DNA of 8,286 nt from Planctomycetota bacterium (GTDB lineage: Bacteria; Planctomycetota; PUPC01; DSUN01), in contig VGYW01000360.1 of NCBI GenBank assembly GCA_016872875.1, positions 1-8,286 of the forward strand. The letters run 5' to 3'. The notes under the pieces are model-generated. The model was not told the DNA's origin. It searched no databases and worked only from the letters and a program-made list of their open reading frames with translations. Below, piece after piece: positions 1 to 5,565 of this stretch. The first letter of the stretch is position 1. Each line of letters begins with the position of its first letter. A program made the position numbers and the translations under genes.

Positions 1-56
1 CAAGCGGAGACTACGTGGTGTTGCCCGCGACTCTGGGGGCTTGCTTTGGTCATTGA
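1..56 (+). CDS. Possible C-terminal end of an upstream gene (partial)
   Basis: In the frame starting at base 3 the window opens with SGDYVVLPATLGACFGH followed by TGA at 54-56. Seventeen codons are too few to identify a family. The GD-x-V-hydrophobic-PA-x-x-G pattern resembles the last cupin strand of class I mannose-6-phosphate isomerases, but this is only a resemblance. Low-complexity intergenic DNA begins immediately after the stop, which fits a gene ending here. A minus-strand ATG at 48-50 could instead open a gene running off the left edge, but it has no clear Shine-Dalgarno sequence. Confidence 0.3.
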   Translation, partial: SGDYVVLPATLGACFGH

Positions 57-67
57 GCATTCCGGGC

Positions 68-106
68 TTGGAGATTGTTTGGTGCTTGGCGTTTGGCTCT
101 TGGGAT
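68..106. repeat. TTGG heptad tract
   Basis: TTGG occurs at 79, 86, 93 and 100, exactly 7 bases apart, with variable 3-base spacers (tgc, cgt, ctc, gat). A further TTGG lies at 68, out of phase by 4 bases. The tract is less GC-rich than its surroundings and lies just after the possible upstream stop codon. It looks like a short-period intergenic repeat; function unknown. Confidence 0.5.
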
Positions 107-108
107 TT

Positions 109-132
109 CCCGCATTTCGTGAGAAATGCGGG
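109..132. repeat. Perfect 10-bp hairpin with GTGA loop
   Basis: Arms CCCGCATTTC (109-118) and GAAATGCGGG (123-132) are perfectly complementary around a 4-base loop, GTGA, which read as plus-strand RNA is a GNRA-type tetraloop. There is no T-run on either side in either direction, so it is not a standard intrinsic terminator. It could be a dispersed palindromic repeat, an RNA-stabilising stem or a protein site. Confidence 0.65.
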
Positions 133-281
133 CTAATGGCGAGGTGGAACGCCTATGCCCCCGGCCGGCATTGTAGCGCCTCGGCGCAGGCCCCGCAAGC
201 GCGAGGCTATCCTGAGGGGGCTCCGCCGACAGTGGACCCCTTGATGAGACCCTCGCCCCCAAGGCATCGGGATGCTCTCTG

Positions 282-380
282 TCCCCTCTCCCTCGGGGAG
301 AGGGCGAGGGTGAGGGTGCTTCAGAGGCGGGAAGCGCCCAGGCACCCTCACCCCAACCCTCTCCCCAAGGGAGAGGGGGA
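282..380. repeat. REP-like inverted repeat pair
   Basis: Two GC-rich palindromic units face each other. The left unit is 282-319 and the right unit 342-380; about 34 of 38 positions match as reverse complements, with a 22-base centre that itself holds a small GGCG/CGCC stem. Each unit also forms its own 9-bp hairpin: 284-292 with 296-304, and 357-365 with 369-377. This arrangement resembles REP/BIME elements, in which palindromic units sit in inverted orientation beyond the 3' ends of genes. It lies 47 bases past the stop of the minus-strand nucleosidase gene, where it could protect or terminate the transcript. No transposase is nearby. Translation of such units gives PHPRPLPEGEG-like peptides that are often mistaken for genes. 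Confidence 0.8.
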
Positions 381-395
381 ATGGGCATATCCTCT

Positions 396-424
396 CCGAG
401 GCTCTCCCACGCTCCTGGCCTCGG
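396..424 (-). terminator. Weak stem after the nucleosidase gene
   Basis: CCGAGGC (396-402) and GCCTCGG (418-424) can pair around a 15-base loop, starting 3 bases past the stop codon of the minus-strand gene. No U-tract follows, so intrinsic termination is doubtful. It may act with the REP-like element beyond it or be chance pairing in GC-rich DNA. Confidence 0.25.
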
Positions 425-426
425 GC

Positions 427-1260
427 TCACTTCGCGGCGGCGAGGCTCTCCACGAGGGCGGCGACAAGGTGGGCGGAGTTGCGGGCGGAGACCTCGATGA
501 ACTTGCGCATGTCGCCCGCGGCCTTCTCGTCGGCCGCGTCGGAGATGCTGCGGATGACGATGCAGGGCACCTTCCACTGGTGGCAGACCTGTGCGACCGC
601 CGCGCCCTCCATCTCCACCGCGTCGGCGCCGAGCTCCTTCCGCAACTCGTCCCGCTTGCCCTGCACGGCGACGAAGACGTCGCCCGTGACGACGACGCCC
701 TGGACGACTCGCGGGGCCTGTGGGCCGCCGCCGTGGTCAATGGGGTCGAGGCGGACCCTTCCGCCGGCGTCGAGCGCCGCCCTCAGCAGGCGTGGGTCGG
801 CGGGGAAGAAGATGGGGTTGCGCTCGCCCGTGATCGGACTTCGGGCGCTTCTGCGTTCCATGCCTTTCGCGCTCAGGGTTCCGTAGTCGTGCTGCGCCGT
901 CTTCTCGGCGACGACGAGGTCGCCGGGCCTCAGGTCGGGGTTCAGGGCGCCGGCGATGCCGTTCAGGACCACCTCCGTCGGGCGGAAGTTCACGTGCAGG
1001 AGGGCCGTGGTGAGGGCGGCATTCACCTTGCCGACGCCCGAACGCGCGATGACGACCCGCCGCCCCTTGAGCCGCCCAGTCCAGAAGGGGATGCCCTCGA
1101 TCTTGCGTTCCTCGGGGTTCTCGAGTTGAGCCACGAGGAAGCGCACCTCCGTGCCGAAGGCGCCGAGGATGCCGGTCGTGGGCTCCGGCCCTTCGCCCGC
1201 AAGGGCGAGGGGCATGGCGCCCAGCATGAAAACGATGATCGAGGCCCTGCACCTACGCAT
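427..1260 (-). CDS. mtnN: MTA/SAH nucleosidase family protein, apparently exported
   Basis: The 277-residue product belongs to the PNP/UDP phosphorylase family and aligns through its length with bacterial 5'-methylthioadenosine/S-adenosylhomocysteine nucleosidase (Pfs/MtnN), which splits adenine from MTA or SAH. Counterparts of the E. coli catalytic residues are visible: Glu38 in GAFGTEV (E. coli Glu12), Met217-Glu218 in VEMEGAA (Met173-Glu174) and Asp241 in SISDAAD (Asp197). NGIAGAL at 100-106 matches the glycine-rich loop. The start is set by AGGAG 8 bases upstream of the ATG at 1260. Residues 1-22 (two Arg, then a hydrophobic run ending LALAG) look like a signal peptide, whereas the E. coli enzyme begins directly at the first beta strand. 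Insertions near 138-150 and 175-183 make it longer than the usual ~230 residues. The family is secure; the substrate is not, and another nucleosidase of the same fold is possible. It is transcribed divergently from the operon at 1463. Confidence 0.9.
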   Translation of the reverse strand: MRRCRASIIVFMLGAMPLALAGEGPEPTTGILGAFGTEVRFLVAQLENPEERKIEGIPFWTGRLKGRRVVIARSGVGKVNAALTTALLHVNFRPTEVVLNGIAGALNPDLRPGDLVVAEKTAQHDYGTLSAKGMERRSARSPITGERNPIFFPADPRLLRAALDAGGRVRLDPIDHGGGPQAPRVVQGVVVTGDVFVAVQGKRDELRKELGADAVEMEGAAVAQVCHQWKVPCIVIRSISDAADEKAAGDMRKFIEVSARNSAHLVAALVESLAAAK

Positions 1261-1298
1261 AAGGCAGTCTCCTGTTCTCTTCGCCCACGCCGCCTTTC

Positions 1299-1382
1299 GT
1301 CCCTTGGGTCCCTGTGGTCCCTGAGGTCCCTTTCGCTGCAAGGGACCACAGGGACCTAAGGGACCACAAGGACCCAAGGGAC
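1299..1382. repeat. 9-bp-periodic long inverted repeat
   Basis: GTCCC begins at 1299, 1308, 1317 and 1326. After a short centre, GGGAC (once AGGAC) begins at 1342, 1351, 1360, 1369 and 1378. Both sets have an exact 9-base period. Arms 1299-1330 and 1351-1382 pair at 30 of 32 positions around a 20-base loop that contains the extra, unpaired fifth unit. The element lies in the divergent intergenic region, 38 bases upstream of the nucleosidase ATG, and would fall in its 5' leader if transcription starts near 1411. Its period equals three codons, so every frame reads as a repetitive, partly collagen-like peptide, which is an artefact. It may be a dispersed repeat family, a protein-binding array or an RNA stem. 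Confidence 0.85.
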
Positions 1383-1417
1383 CCCCCGCGCCATGAAACG
1401 CTCCCGCTGTCCGAAGC

Positions 1418-1445
1418 AGTATAATGAGGGAGGGATTGAAAGCAA
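1418..1445 (-). promoter_or_regulatory. Candidate promoter of the nucleosidase gene
   Basis: On the minus strand TATACT (1418-1423) is preceded, after a 16-base spacer, by TTGCTT (1440-1445). It overlaps the plus-strand TATAAT by four bases, so the two promoters would compete for polymerase. Transcription from here would begin near 1411 and give a leader of about 150 bases that includes the 9-bp-periodic stem. The -35 match is poor, three of six, so this is tentative. Confidence 0.3.
1420..1425 (+). promoter_or_regulatory. Candidate -10 box of the six-gene operon
   Basis: A perfect TATAAT lies 37 bases upstream of the ATG at 1463, predicting a start of transcription near 1432 and a leader of about 30 bases containing the AAGGAG ribosome binding site. 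No good -35 box is seen 16-19 bases upstream; the nearest is a weak TGAAAC at 1394-1399 with a 20-base spacer. In such GC-rich DNA a full match between divergent genes is notable. An in-frame ATG at 1424 overlaps this box and is therefore unlikely to be the translation start. Confidence 0.5.
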
Positions 1446-1462
1446 GGAAGGAGCAGAAGAAG

Positions 1463-2515
1463 ATGGAAGACAGACTGGGTCGGAGCGTGAGCACCGTCGG
1501 CGTGGGAGCGGTGGCCTTGGGGCTGTTGGGCCTCTGGGCGTGGCCTGCGGGCGGGGCAGAGGCCCAGGAGAAGCCCGGCAGGCTGCCCGAGGGGCCCGGC
1601 CTCGCGGCCAGGTATCCGGGCGACGCGGGGATCGAGAAGGACTCCGACGTGGTGTTCGCCGAGAACTTCGAGGCCGAGTCCCTCGATGCCCTGAAGGGGA
1701 AGTGGAACCAGGTGAACCAGAAGATCACGTCGCTCTCGGACGACGTGCCGCCTGCCAGCTCGGGCAAGAGGTCGATCCTCTTCACCCACATCGGGGGCCA
1801 GGGCGAAGGGGGGCACCTCTACAAGAGCTTCAAGCCAGGCTTTGCCCAGCTCTTCCTCCGCTTCTACGTGAAGTTCGACAAGGACTGCGGGCAGATCCAC
1901 CACTTCATGCACCTCGGGGGCTACAACCCGCCGACGCCCTGGCCCCAGGGCGGGGCAGGCTCCCGGCCGAAAGGCCACGAGCGCTTCACCACGGGCATCG
2001 AGCCGTACGGGAACGCCTGGAGGTGGGACTTCTACAGCTACTGGATGGAGATGCGCGGCAGCCCGCCGCGTGGGCAGTGCTGGGGCAACTCGTTCCTGGC
2101 CGACGCCAAGCCGCCCGCCGAGAGGGGCAAGTGGCAGTGCGTCGAGGCGATGATGAAGCTCAACGACGTGGGCGACTCCAACGGCGAGCAGGCTCTCTGG
2201 GTTGACGGCAAGCTCGCGGGCCACCTCGGCAAGGGTTTTCCAAAAGGCAAGTGGACCTTCGACCGTTTCCTCCCCGGCCAGGGCGGCGAGTGCATCCGCT
2301 GGAACGACGCGAAGGGCGACCGCGAGCGGTTCCGCGTCGCCGAGGGCGGCGAGCCCTTCGAGGGCTTCCGCTGGCGAAACAACGACGCCCTCAAGCTCAA
2401 CTTCCTCTGGGTCCTCGTCTACATCACCAAGACCCCACCGGGCCACGAGAGCAAGGTCTGGTTCGACGACATCGTCCTCGCCCGCAAGTACATCGGGCCT
2501 CTGAAGGCCAGGTGA
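1463..2515 (+). CDS. Exported concanavalin-like / polysaccharide-lyase-like protein
   Basis: The product has 350 residues. Residues 1-34 form a signal peptide (Arg4, Arg7, then a hydrophobic run, ending near GGAEA). The mature part has the look of a jelly-roll, concanavalin-A-like protein of a type common in planctomycetes: LAARYPGDAGI and a VVFAENFE strand at about 47-70, many aromatic strands (LFLRFYVKF, WRWDFYSYW), a VDGKLAGH turn, and a closing strand VWFDDIVLARKYIGP. This resembles PL14-type polysaccharide lyase domains, which cleave uronate polymers such as alginate, but no catalytic residues can be assigned by eye, so binding only is also possible. The ATG at 1463 is chosen because AAGGAG (1448-1453) lies 9 bases upstream; the in-frame ATG at 1424 lies inside the -10 box. 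It is the first gene of the operon and its stop overlaps the next start (TGATG). Confidence 0.8.
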   Translation: MEDRLGRSVSTVGVGAVALGLLGLWAWPAGGAEAQEKPGRLPEGPGLAARYPGDAGIEKDSDVVFAENFEAESLDALKGKWNQVNQKITSLSDDVPPASSGKRSILFTHIGGQGEGGHLYKSFKPGFAQLFLRFYVKFDKDCGQIHHFMHLGGYNPPTPWPQGGAGSRPKGHERFTTGIEPYGNAWRWDFYSYWMEMRGSPPRGQCWGNSFLADAKPPAERGKWQCVEAMMKLNDVGDSNGEQALWVDGKLAGHLGKGFPKGKWTFDRFLPGQGGECIRWNDAKGDRERFRVAEGGEPFEGFRWRNNDALKLNFLWVLVYITKTPPGHESKVWFDDIVLARKYIGPLKAR

Positions 2516-3117
2516 TGAGGCGGGCAATGGGAATGCGGGCTATGAGCCAAGGGACATCCGCTGTCGTGGGGCTCTCCGGCAGCCCGCGCAGGGATGGCAA
2601 CACGGACATCCTGGTGCGCGAGGCCCTGCGTTTGATTGAAGAGGGGACGGGCGCGAGCGCGGACTTCGTGCGCGTCGCCGACCTGCGCCTCGAGGCGTGC
2701 CGCGGCTGCCGGGCCTGCATGACGCTCGGCCACTGCGCCATCCAGGGCGACGACTTCGAGGCGCTCATGGCCCGCCTGCGAGCCGCCGACCTCCTCGTCC
2801 TCGGCGCACCCGTCTACTGGCTCGGGCCGCCCGGCGTCATGAAGAACCTGATTGACCGCACGCACGGCTACTACACGGACCACACGATCCTCCGTGGCAA
2901 GCGAGCCGTCCTCATCAGCGTGGCGACCGACAGCGGCTTCGAGCCCCACGAGGCCGTGATGGCCTCCTGGCTGCGCGTCTACGGCGCCCAGATCGTCGGA
3001 AGCATCCGCGTCCTCTCCCGCGAGAAGGGCGAGGTGCTTCAGCGCCCGGAGGAGCTCGGCAAGGTCCGCCAGCTCATTGCTCGCCTCGTGCCCCCGGCAG
3101 GAAGGACTGAAGCATGA
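2515..3117 (+). CDS. Flavodoxin-fold NAD(P)H-dependent reductase with Fe-S-type cysteines
   Basis: This 200-residue protein has the marks of the NADPH-dependent FMN reductase / iron-sulfur flavoprotein family. SGSPRRDGNT at 21-30 is the FMN phosphate loop. Cys62, Cys65, Cys68 and Cys74 follow a C-x2-C-x2-C-x5-C pattern, close to the compact motif that holds a 4Fe-4S cluster in the archaeal protein Isf. GAPVYWLGPPGVMKNLIDR near 96-114 is the usual FMN/dimer segment. It has no signal peptide and should be cytosolic, the only such product in the operon. The expected role is electron transfer to an unknown acceptor; the substrate cannot be inferred. The ATG at 2515 overlaps the previous stop and has GAAGG 7 bases upstream; in-frame ATGs at 2527, 2533 and 2542 are alternatives, the last nearer the usual family start. 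Its stop overlaps the next gene (ATGA). Confidence 0.88.
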   Translation: MRRAMGMRAMSQGTSAVVGLSGSPRRDGNTDILVREALRLIEEGTGASADFVRVADLRLEACRGCRACMTLGHCAIQGDDFEALMARLRAADLLVLGAPVYWLGPPGVMKNLIDRTHGYYTDHTILRGKRAVLISVATDSGFEPHEAVMASWLRVYGAQIVGSIRVLSREKGEVLQRPEELGKVRQLIARLVPPAGRTEA

Positions 3118-4325
3118 GGAGACAGGCATTCCGAGCCGGCGCGGCCTTTGCAGCGCTCGCAATGGCCGTAGCCTGCGGCGGGGGGCCGGAGCCACCCGGA
3201 CCACGCGGCCCGGTCGGGCCGGATGTGCCCCTCGGCGATGCAGAGCAGAGCCGTTTCGCCCAACGGCTCACCGTGGAAGGGAGGACGGCGGTCGCGGCGC
3301 AGGCCACCTGCGAGCGCGCGGCCAGGGAAGGCATCAAGGCGGTCTTCCTCCCTGCCGGCGAATACGTCTTCGACGCAGAGGTGCGTGTGCCGGGCGGGCT
3401 GACACTGCTGGGGGAGGGCTCCAAGACGCTTGTCAAGGCAAGGGACAAGGCCACTCACCTCTTCGCCGCCGGAGGCGACCTGGTGCGCTTCACCCGCCTG
3501 AGGCTCCAGGGCGCCGACACCACCCCCAGCCAGCAGAACGACACGTTCGGCGTGTCGGTGAAAGGGAAGCAGAACGTGCGGGTGGACCACTGTGAGCTGT
3601 TGGGCTTCTCGTACGCCACGAACTTTGCCGATGAGGCCACCGCACAGGTTGACCACTGCCTCATCCACCACAACCTCCGCGACGGCCTGGGCTACGGGGT
3701 GGCCATCTACTCGGGTGCCTACGTCCTCGTCGCCGACAACGAGTTCAGCCAGAACCGCCATTCGCTCGCCTCCAACGGGGCGCTCGACTGGAGCAGCCCG
3801 AAGCGGCTCGGCAAGTACGTCCACAAGCCGGGCGTGAGAAAGACCCACTGGGAGTTCACCCACAACCGCGTCGGCAGCAACGACCTTTCGCCCTACGAGC
3901 TCTGCGCGGTGGATACCCATCCGGGCATGGACGGCACCTTTGTTATTGAGAACAACCTCTTCGAGAGCTTGCGCCACGGCGTCGGCATTCGCGACGGCTC
4001 CGGCCTCATCCGCGGTAACGTCTTCCGCAACCCGCGCACACGCACCAACTTCCGCCCCGTGGTCGCGGTCTCGATCAGCCATGGCACCCACAACAACATC
4101 CCCGTCGAGGGCTGCATGCCGCATAGCATCGAGGTCAAGGACAACGTCTTCGAGATGAAAGAGGGCGTGAAGTACGAACAATGCTCGGTCGGCAAGGCCG
4201 AGAACATCACGGTTGACGGCAAGCTCATCCCCGAGTCGAAGGCCGATCGCCCCGTGCCGCCCATCCCCAAGCTGGAGCCGATGGGCGAAGAGGGCATTCT
4301 TCGCTGGCAGGAGAAGCGACAGTGA
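3114..4325 (+). CDS. Probable lipoprotein with right-handed beta-helix
   Basis: The 403-residue product begins with a signal sequence ending AMAVAC at Cys21. This is a near lipobox with Ala instead of Leu at -3, and a flexible GGGPEPPGPRGPVGP tether follows it, so lipid anchoring is likely but not certain. Residues 74-105 (AVFLPAGEYVF, then VRVPGGLTLLGEG) match the opening coils of pectate-lyase-like beta-helices. Repeating strands follow, such as VRVDHCELLGFS, AQVDHCLIHHN, VLVADNEFSQN, FVIENNLFES and GLIRGNVFRN, typical of NosD/parallel beta-helix repeats. Such proteins bind or cleave polysaccharides. DHC and HN motifs recur but no catalytic set is clear. The start at 3114 is supported by AAGGA 7 bases upstream and by the ATGA overlap with the flavoprotein gene. 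Function beyond the fold is unknown. Confidence 0.85.
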   Translation: MRRQAFRAGAAFAALAMAVACGGGPEPPGPRGPVGPDVPLGDAEQSRFAQRLTVEGRTAVAAQATCERAAREGIKAVFLPAGEYVFDAEVRVPGGLTLLGEGSKTLVKARDKATHLFAAGGDLVRFTRLRLQGADTTPSQQNDTFGVSVKGKQNVRVDHCELLGFSYATNFADEATAQVDHCLIHHNLRDGLGYGVAIYSGAYVLVADNEFSQNRHSLASNGALDWSSPKRLGKYVHKPGVRKTHWEFTHNRVGSNDLSPYELCAVDTHPGMDGTFVIENNLFESLRHGVGIRDGSGLIRGNVFRNPRTRTNFRPVVAVSISHGTHNNIPVEGCMPHSIEVKDNVFEMKEGVKYEQCSVGKAENITVDGKLIPESKADRPVPPIPKLEPMGEEGILRWQEKRQ

Positions 4326-5563
4326 GGTGGATGGCCAAACGAGAGATGACCCTGTGCGCGTATGTCGTATGCGTCTCGGGTAGCTGTCTCTCAGGGGAAG
4401 CACAGTGGCCACAGTGGCGGGGGCCGAACCGCGACGGGGTTTCGACGGAGACCGGCCTGCTGAAGGCGTGGCCAGAGGGTGGGCCAAAGCTCCTCTGGAC
4501 GGCGACGGGCTGCGGAAGGGGCTATGTCGCCCCAGCGATCTCCCAGGGCGTTATTTACACGGCGGGCGACATTGGGAACGAGTGTTTCGTCCTTGCGCTT
4601 GACATGAACGGCGAGCTGAGGTGGAAGACAGCCAACGGCAATGCCTGGACCGGGGACTACCCCGGGGCGCGAGGAACCCCAACCGTCACCGGCGGCATGG
4701 TCTACCATCTCAACGCTCATGGCGACCTTTGCTGCCTCGACGCAAAGAGTGGCAATAAGGTCTGGTCGCGCAACGTGCTGAAGGAGTTCGGCGCGTCGAA
4801 CATCGCCTGGGCGCTGGCCGAGTCGGTGCTCCTTGATGGCAACAACGTGATTTGCAGGCCCGGTGGGAGAGATGCCTGCCTGGCGGCCCTGGACCGCAAG
4901 ACGGGGAAAACCGTCTGGACCAGCAATGGTGCCGACGAGCAGGCCACTCACAGTTCATCCATTTCCTTCACCTTCGCGGCCATCCGCCATATCGTCTCGC
5001 TGACAACTAATGCCTTGGTCGCCGTCAACGCGGAGAACGGCGAGACCCTCTGGCGCCACCCTCTGCCCGGGAGCAATCAGACCATCCCCACGCCGGTCTA
5101 CAGTGAGGGCCGCGTGTTCGTGACGACAGGCAACTTCTGTGGCAACCTCAAGCTCGCCAAAGAAGGCGGCAAGCTGGCGCCAAAGGAGCTCTGGAAGAAG
5201 GACGACTTCATGACCTACATGAGCGGAGCCGTCCTCGTGAACGGCCACCTGTATGGCTTCCACGGCGTCCATACCGGGAACTGGTGTTGCGTCAACTTCG
5301 GGAGCGGCAGAACGCGGTGGGTTGTGAGAGGAGTTCCGAAAGGTGGCCTCACATACGCGGACGGCATGCTCTACTGCACTGACGAACGCGGGATTGTCTC
5401 GCTCGTCAAGGCCACCCCTGAAGCGTACCAACTTGTCAGCCAATTCAAGGTCCCCAGCGGCGGCTCCGGGCCTCTCTGGGCGCCCCCGGTCATTTGTGGC
5501 GGTCGCCTTTACGTCCGCCACGGCGATTGCCTGCACGCATTCGACGTAGCAGCGAAGGACTGA
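4322..5563 (+). CDS. Exported PQQ-like beta-propeller protein, cysteine-rich
   Basis: The 413-residue protein starts with GTG at 4322, chosen over the ATGs at 4331 and 4346 because AGGAG (4309-4313) sits 8 bases upstream and the start overlaps the previous stop as GTGA. Residues 1-27 serve as a signal peptide; cleavage after GEA is likely. The mature part opens with QWPQWRGPNRDGVS, the hallmark of secreted planctomycete PQQ-like (BamB/quinoprotein-type) propellers. Blade motifs of the form ALD-x-x-G-x-x-x-W follow, for example LCCLDAKSGNKVW (136-148), AALDRKTGKTVW and AVNAENGETLW. The mature part has about 12 cysteines, including two vicinal pairs, 137-138 and 322-323, at comparable blade positions. 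Most relatives bind no PQQ and act as scaffolds or have unknown roles; enzymatic activity cannot be claimed. It is followed after 2 bases by a second propeller gene and is more diverged than that neighbour. Confidence 0.85.
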   Translation: MRWMAKREMTLCAYVVCVSGSCLSGEAQWPQWRGPNRDGVSTETGLLKAWPEGGPKLLWTATGCGRGYVAPAISQGVIYTAGDIGNECFVLALDMNGELRWKTANGNAWTGDYPGARGTPTVTGGMVYHLNAHGDLCCLDAKSGNKVWSRNVLKEFGASNIAWALAESVLLDGNNVICRPGGRDACLAALDRKTGKTVWTSNGADEQATHSSSISFTFAAIRHIVSLTTNALVAVNAENGETLWRHPLPGSNQTIPTPVYSEGRVFVTTGNFCGNLKLAKEGGKLAPKELWKKDDFMTYMSGAVLVNGHLYGFHGVHTGNWCCVNFGSGRTRWVVRGVPKGGLTYADGMLYCTDERGIVSLVKATPEAYQLVSQFKVPSGGSGPLWAPPVICGGRLYVRHGDCLHAFDVAAKD

Positions 5564-5565
5564 AC

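Larger units (their letters stand above)
57..426. other. Repeat-rich intergenic region without a convincing gene
   Basis: About 370 bases separate the possible gene end at 56 from the stop codon of the minus-strand nucleosidase gene at 427. Open frames cross it on both strands, but their peptides are low-complexity Arg/Pro/Gly-rich translations of palindromic repeats and no start with a ribosome binding site was found. It contains a TTGG heptad tract, a perfect hairpin at 109-132, a REP-like inverted pair at 282-380 and a weak stem at 396-424. Bases 133-281 hold nothing clear apart from an imperfect inverted repeat near 174-210. Confidence 0.7.

Noticed and set aside
109..132. Intrinsic terminator
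   Set aside because: The stem is perfect, but no T-run follows it in either direction.
282..380. CRISPR-like reading of the repeated GC-rich units
   Set aside because: Only two units occur, in inverted rather than direct orientation, with no spacer series and no cas genes.
133..577. Minus-strand open frames with HPHPRPLPEGEG-like peptides
   Set aside because: These peptides are translations of the REP-like palindromes at 282-380 and are a well-known annotation artefact.
46..1359. Long plus-strand open frame of 437 codons across the intergenic region and antisense to the nucleosidase
   Set aside because: The peptide has no family signature and is rich in Arg, Gly and Ala, as expected for the shadow of a GC-rich gene. 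The opposite strand encodes a clear enzyme with catalytic residues.
1424..1462. Upstream ATG for the first operon gene
   Set aside because: It lies inside the TATAAT box, so it would probably not be in the transcript, and it would put a highly charged segment before the signal peptide. The ATG at 1463 has AAGGAG at ideal spacing.
1261..1791. N-terminal extension of the nucleosidase frame, giving a 454-residue protein with collagen-like GPL/GPQ repeats
   Set aside because: The extension translates the 9-bp inverted repeat, whose period is three codons, and runs antisense to the next gene. A good ribosome binding site and signal peptide mark the start at 1260.
3039..4487. Minus-strand open frame of 482 codons opposite the beta-helix lipoprotein gene
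   Set aside because: It is antisense to a gene with a clear signal sequence and repeats, and its peptide is a low-complexity Val/Ala/Asp/Arg shadow.
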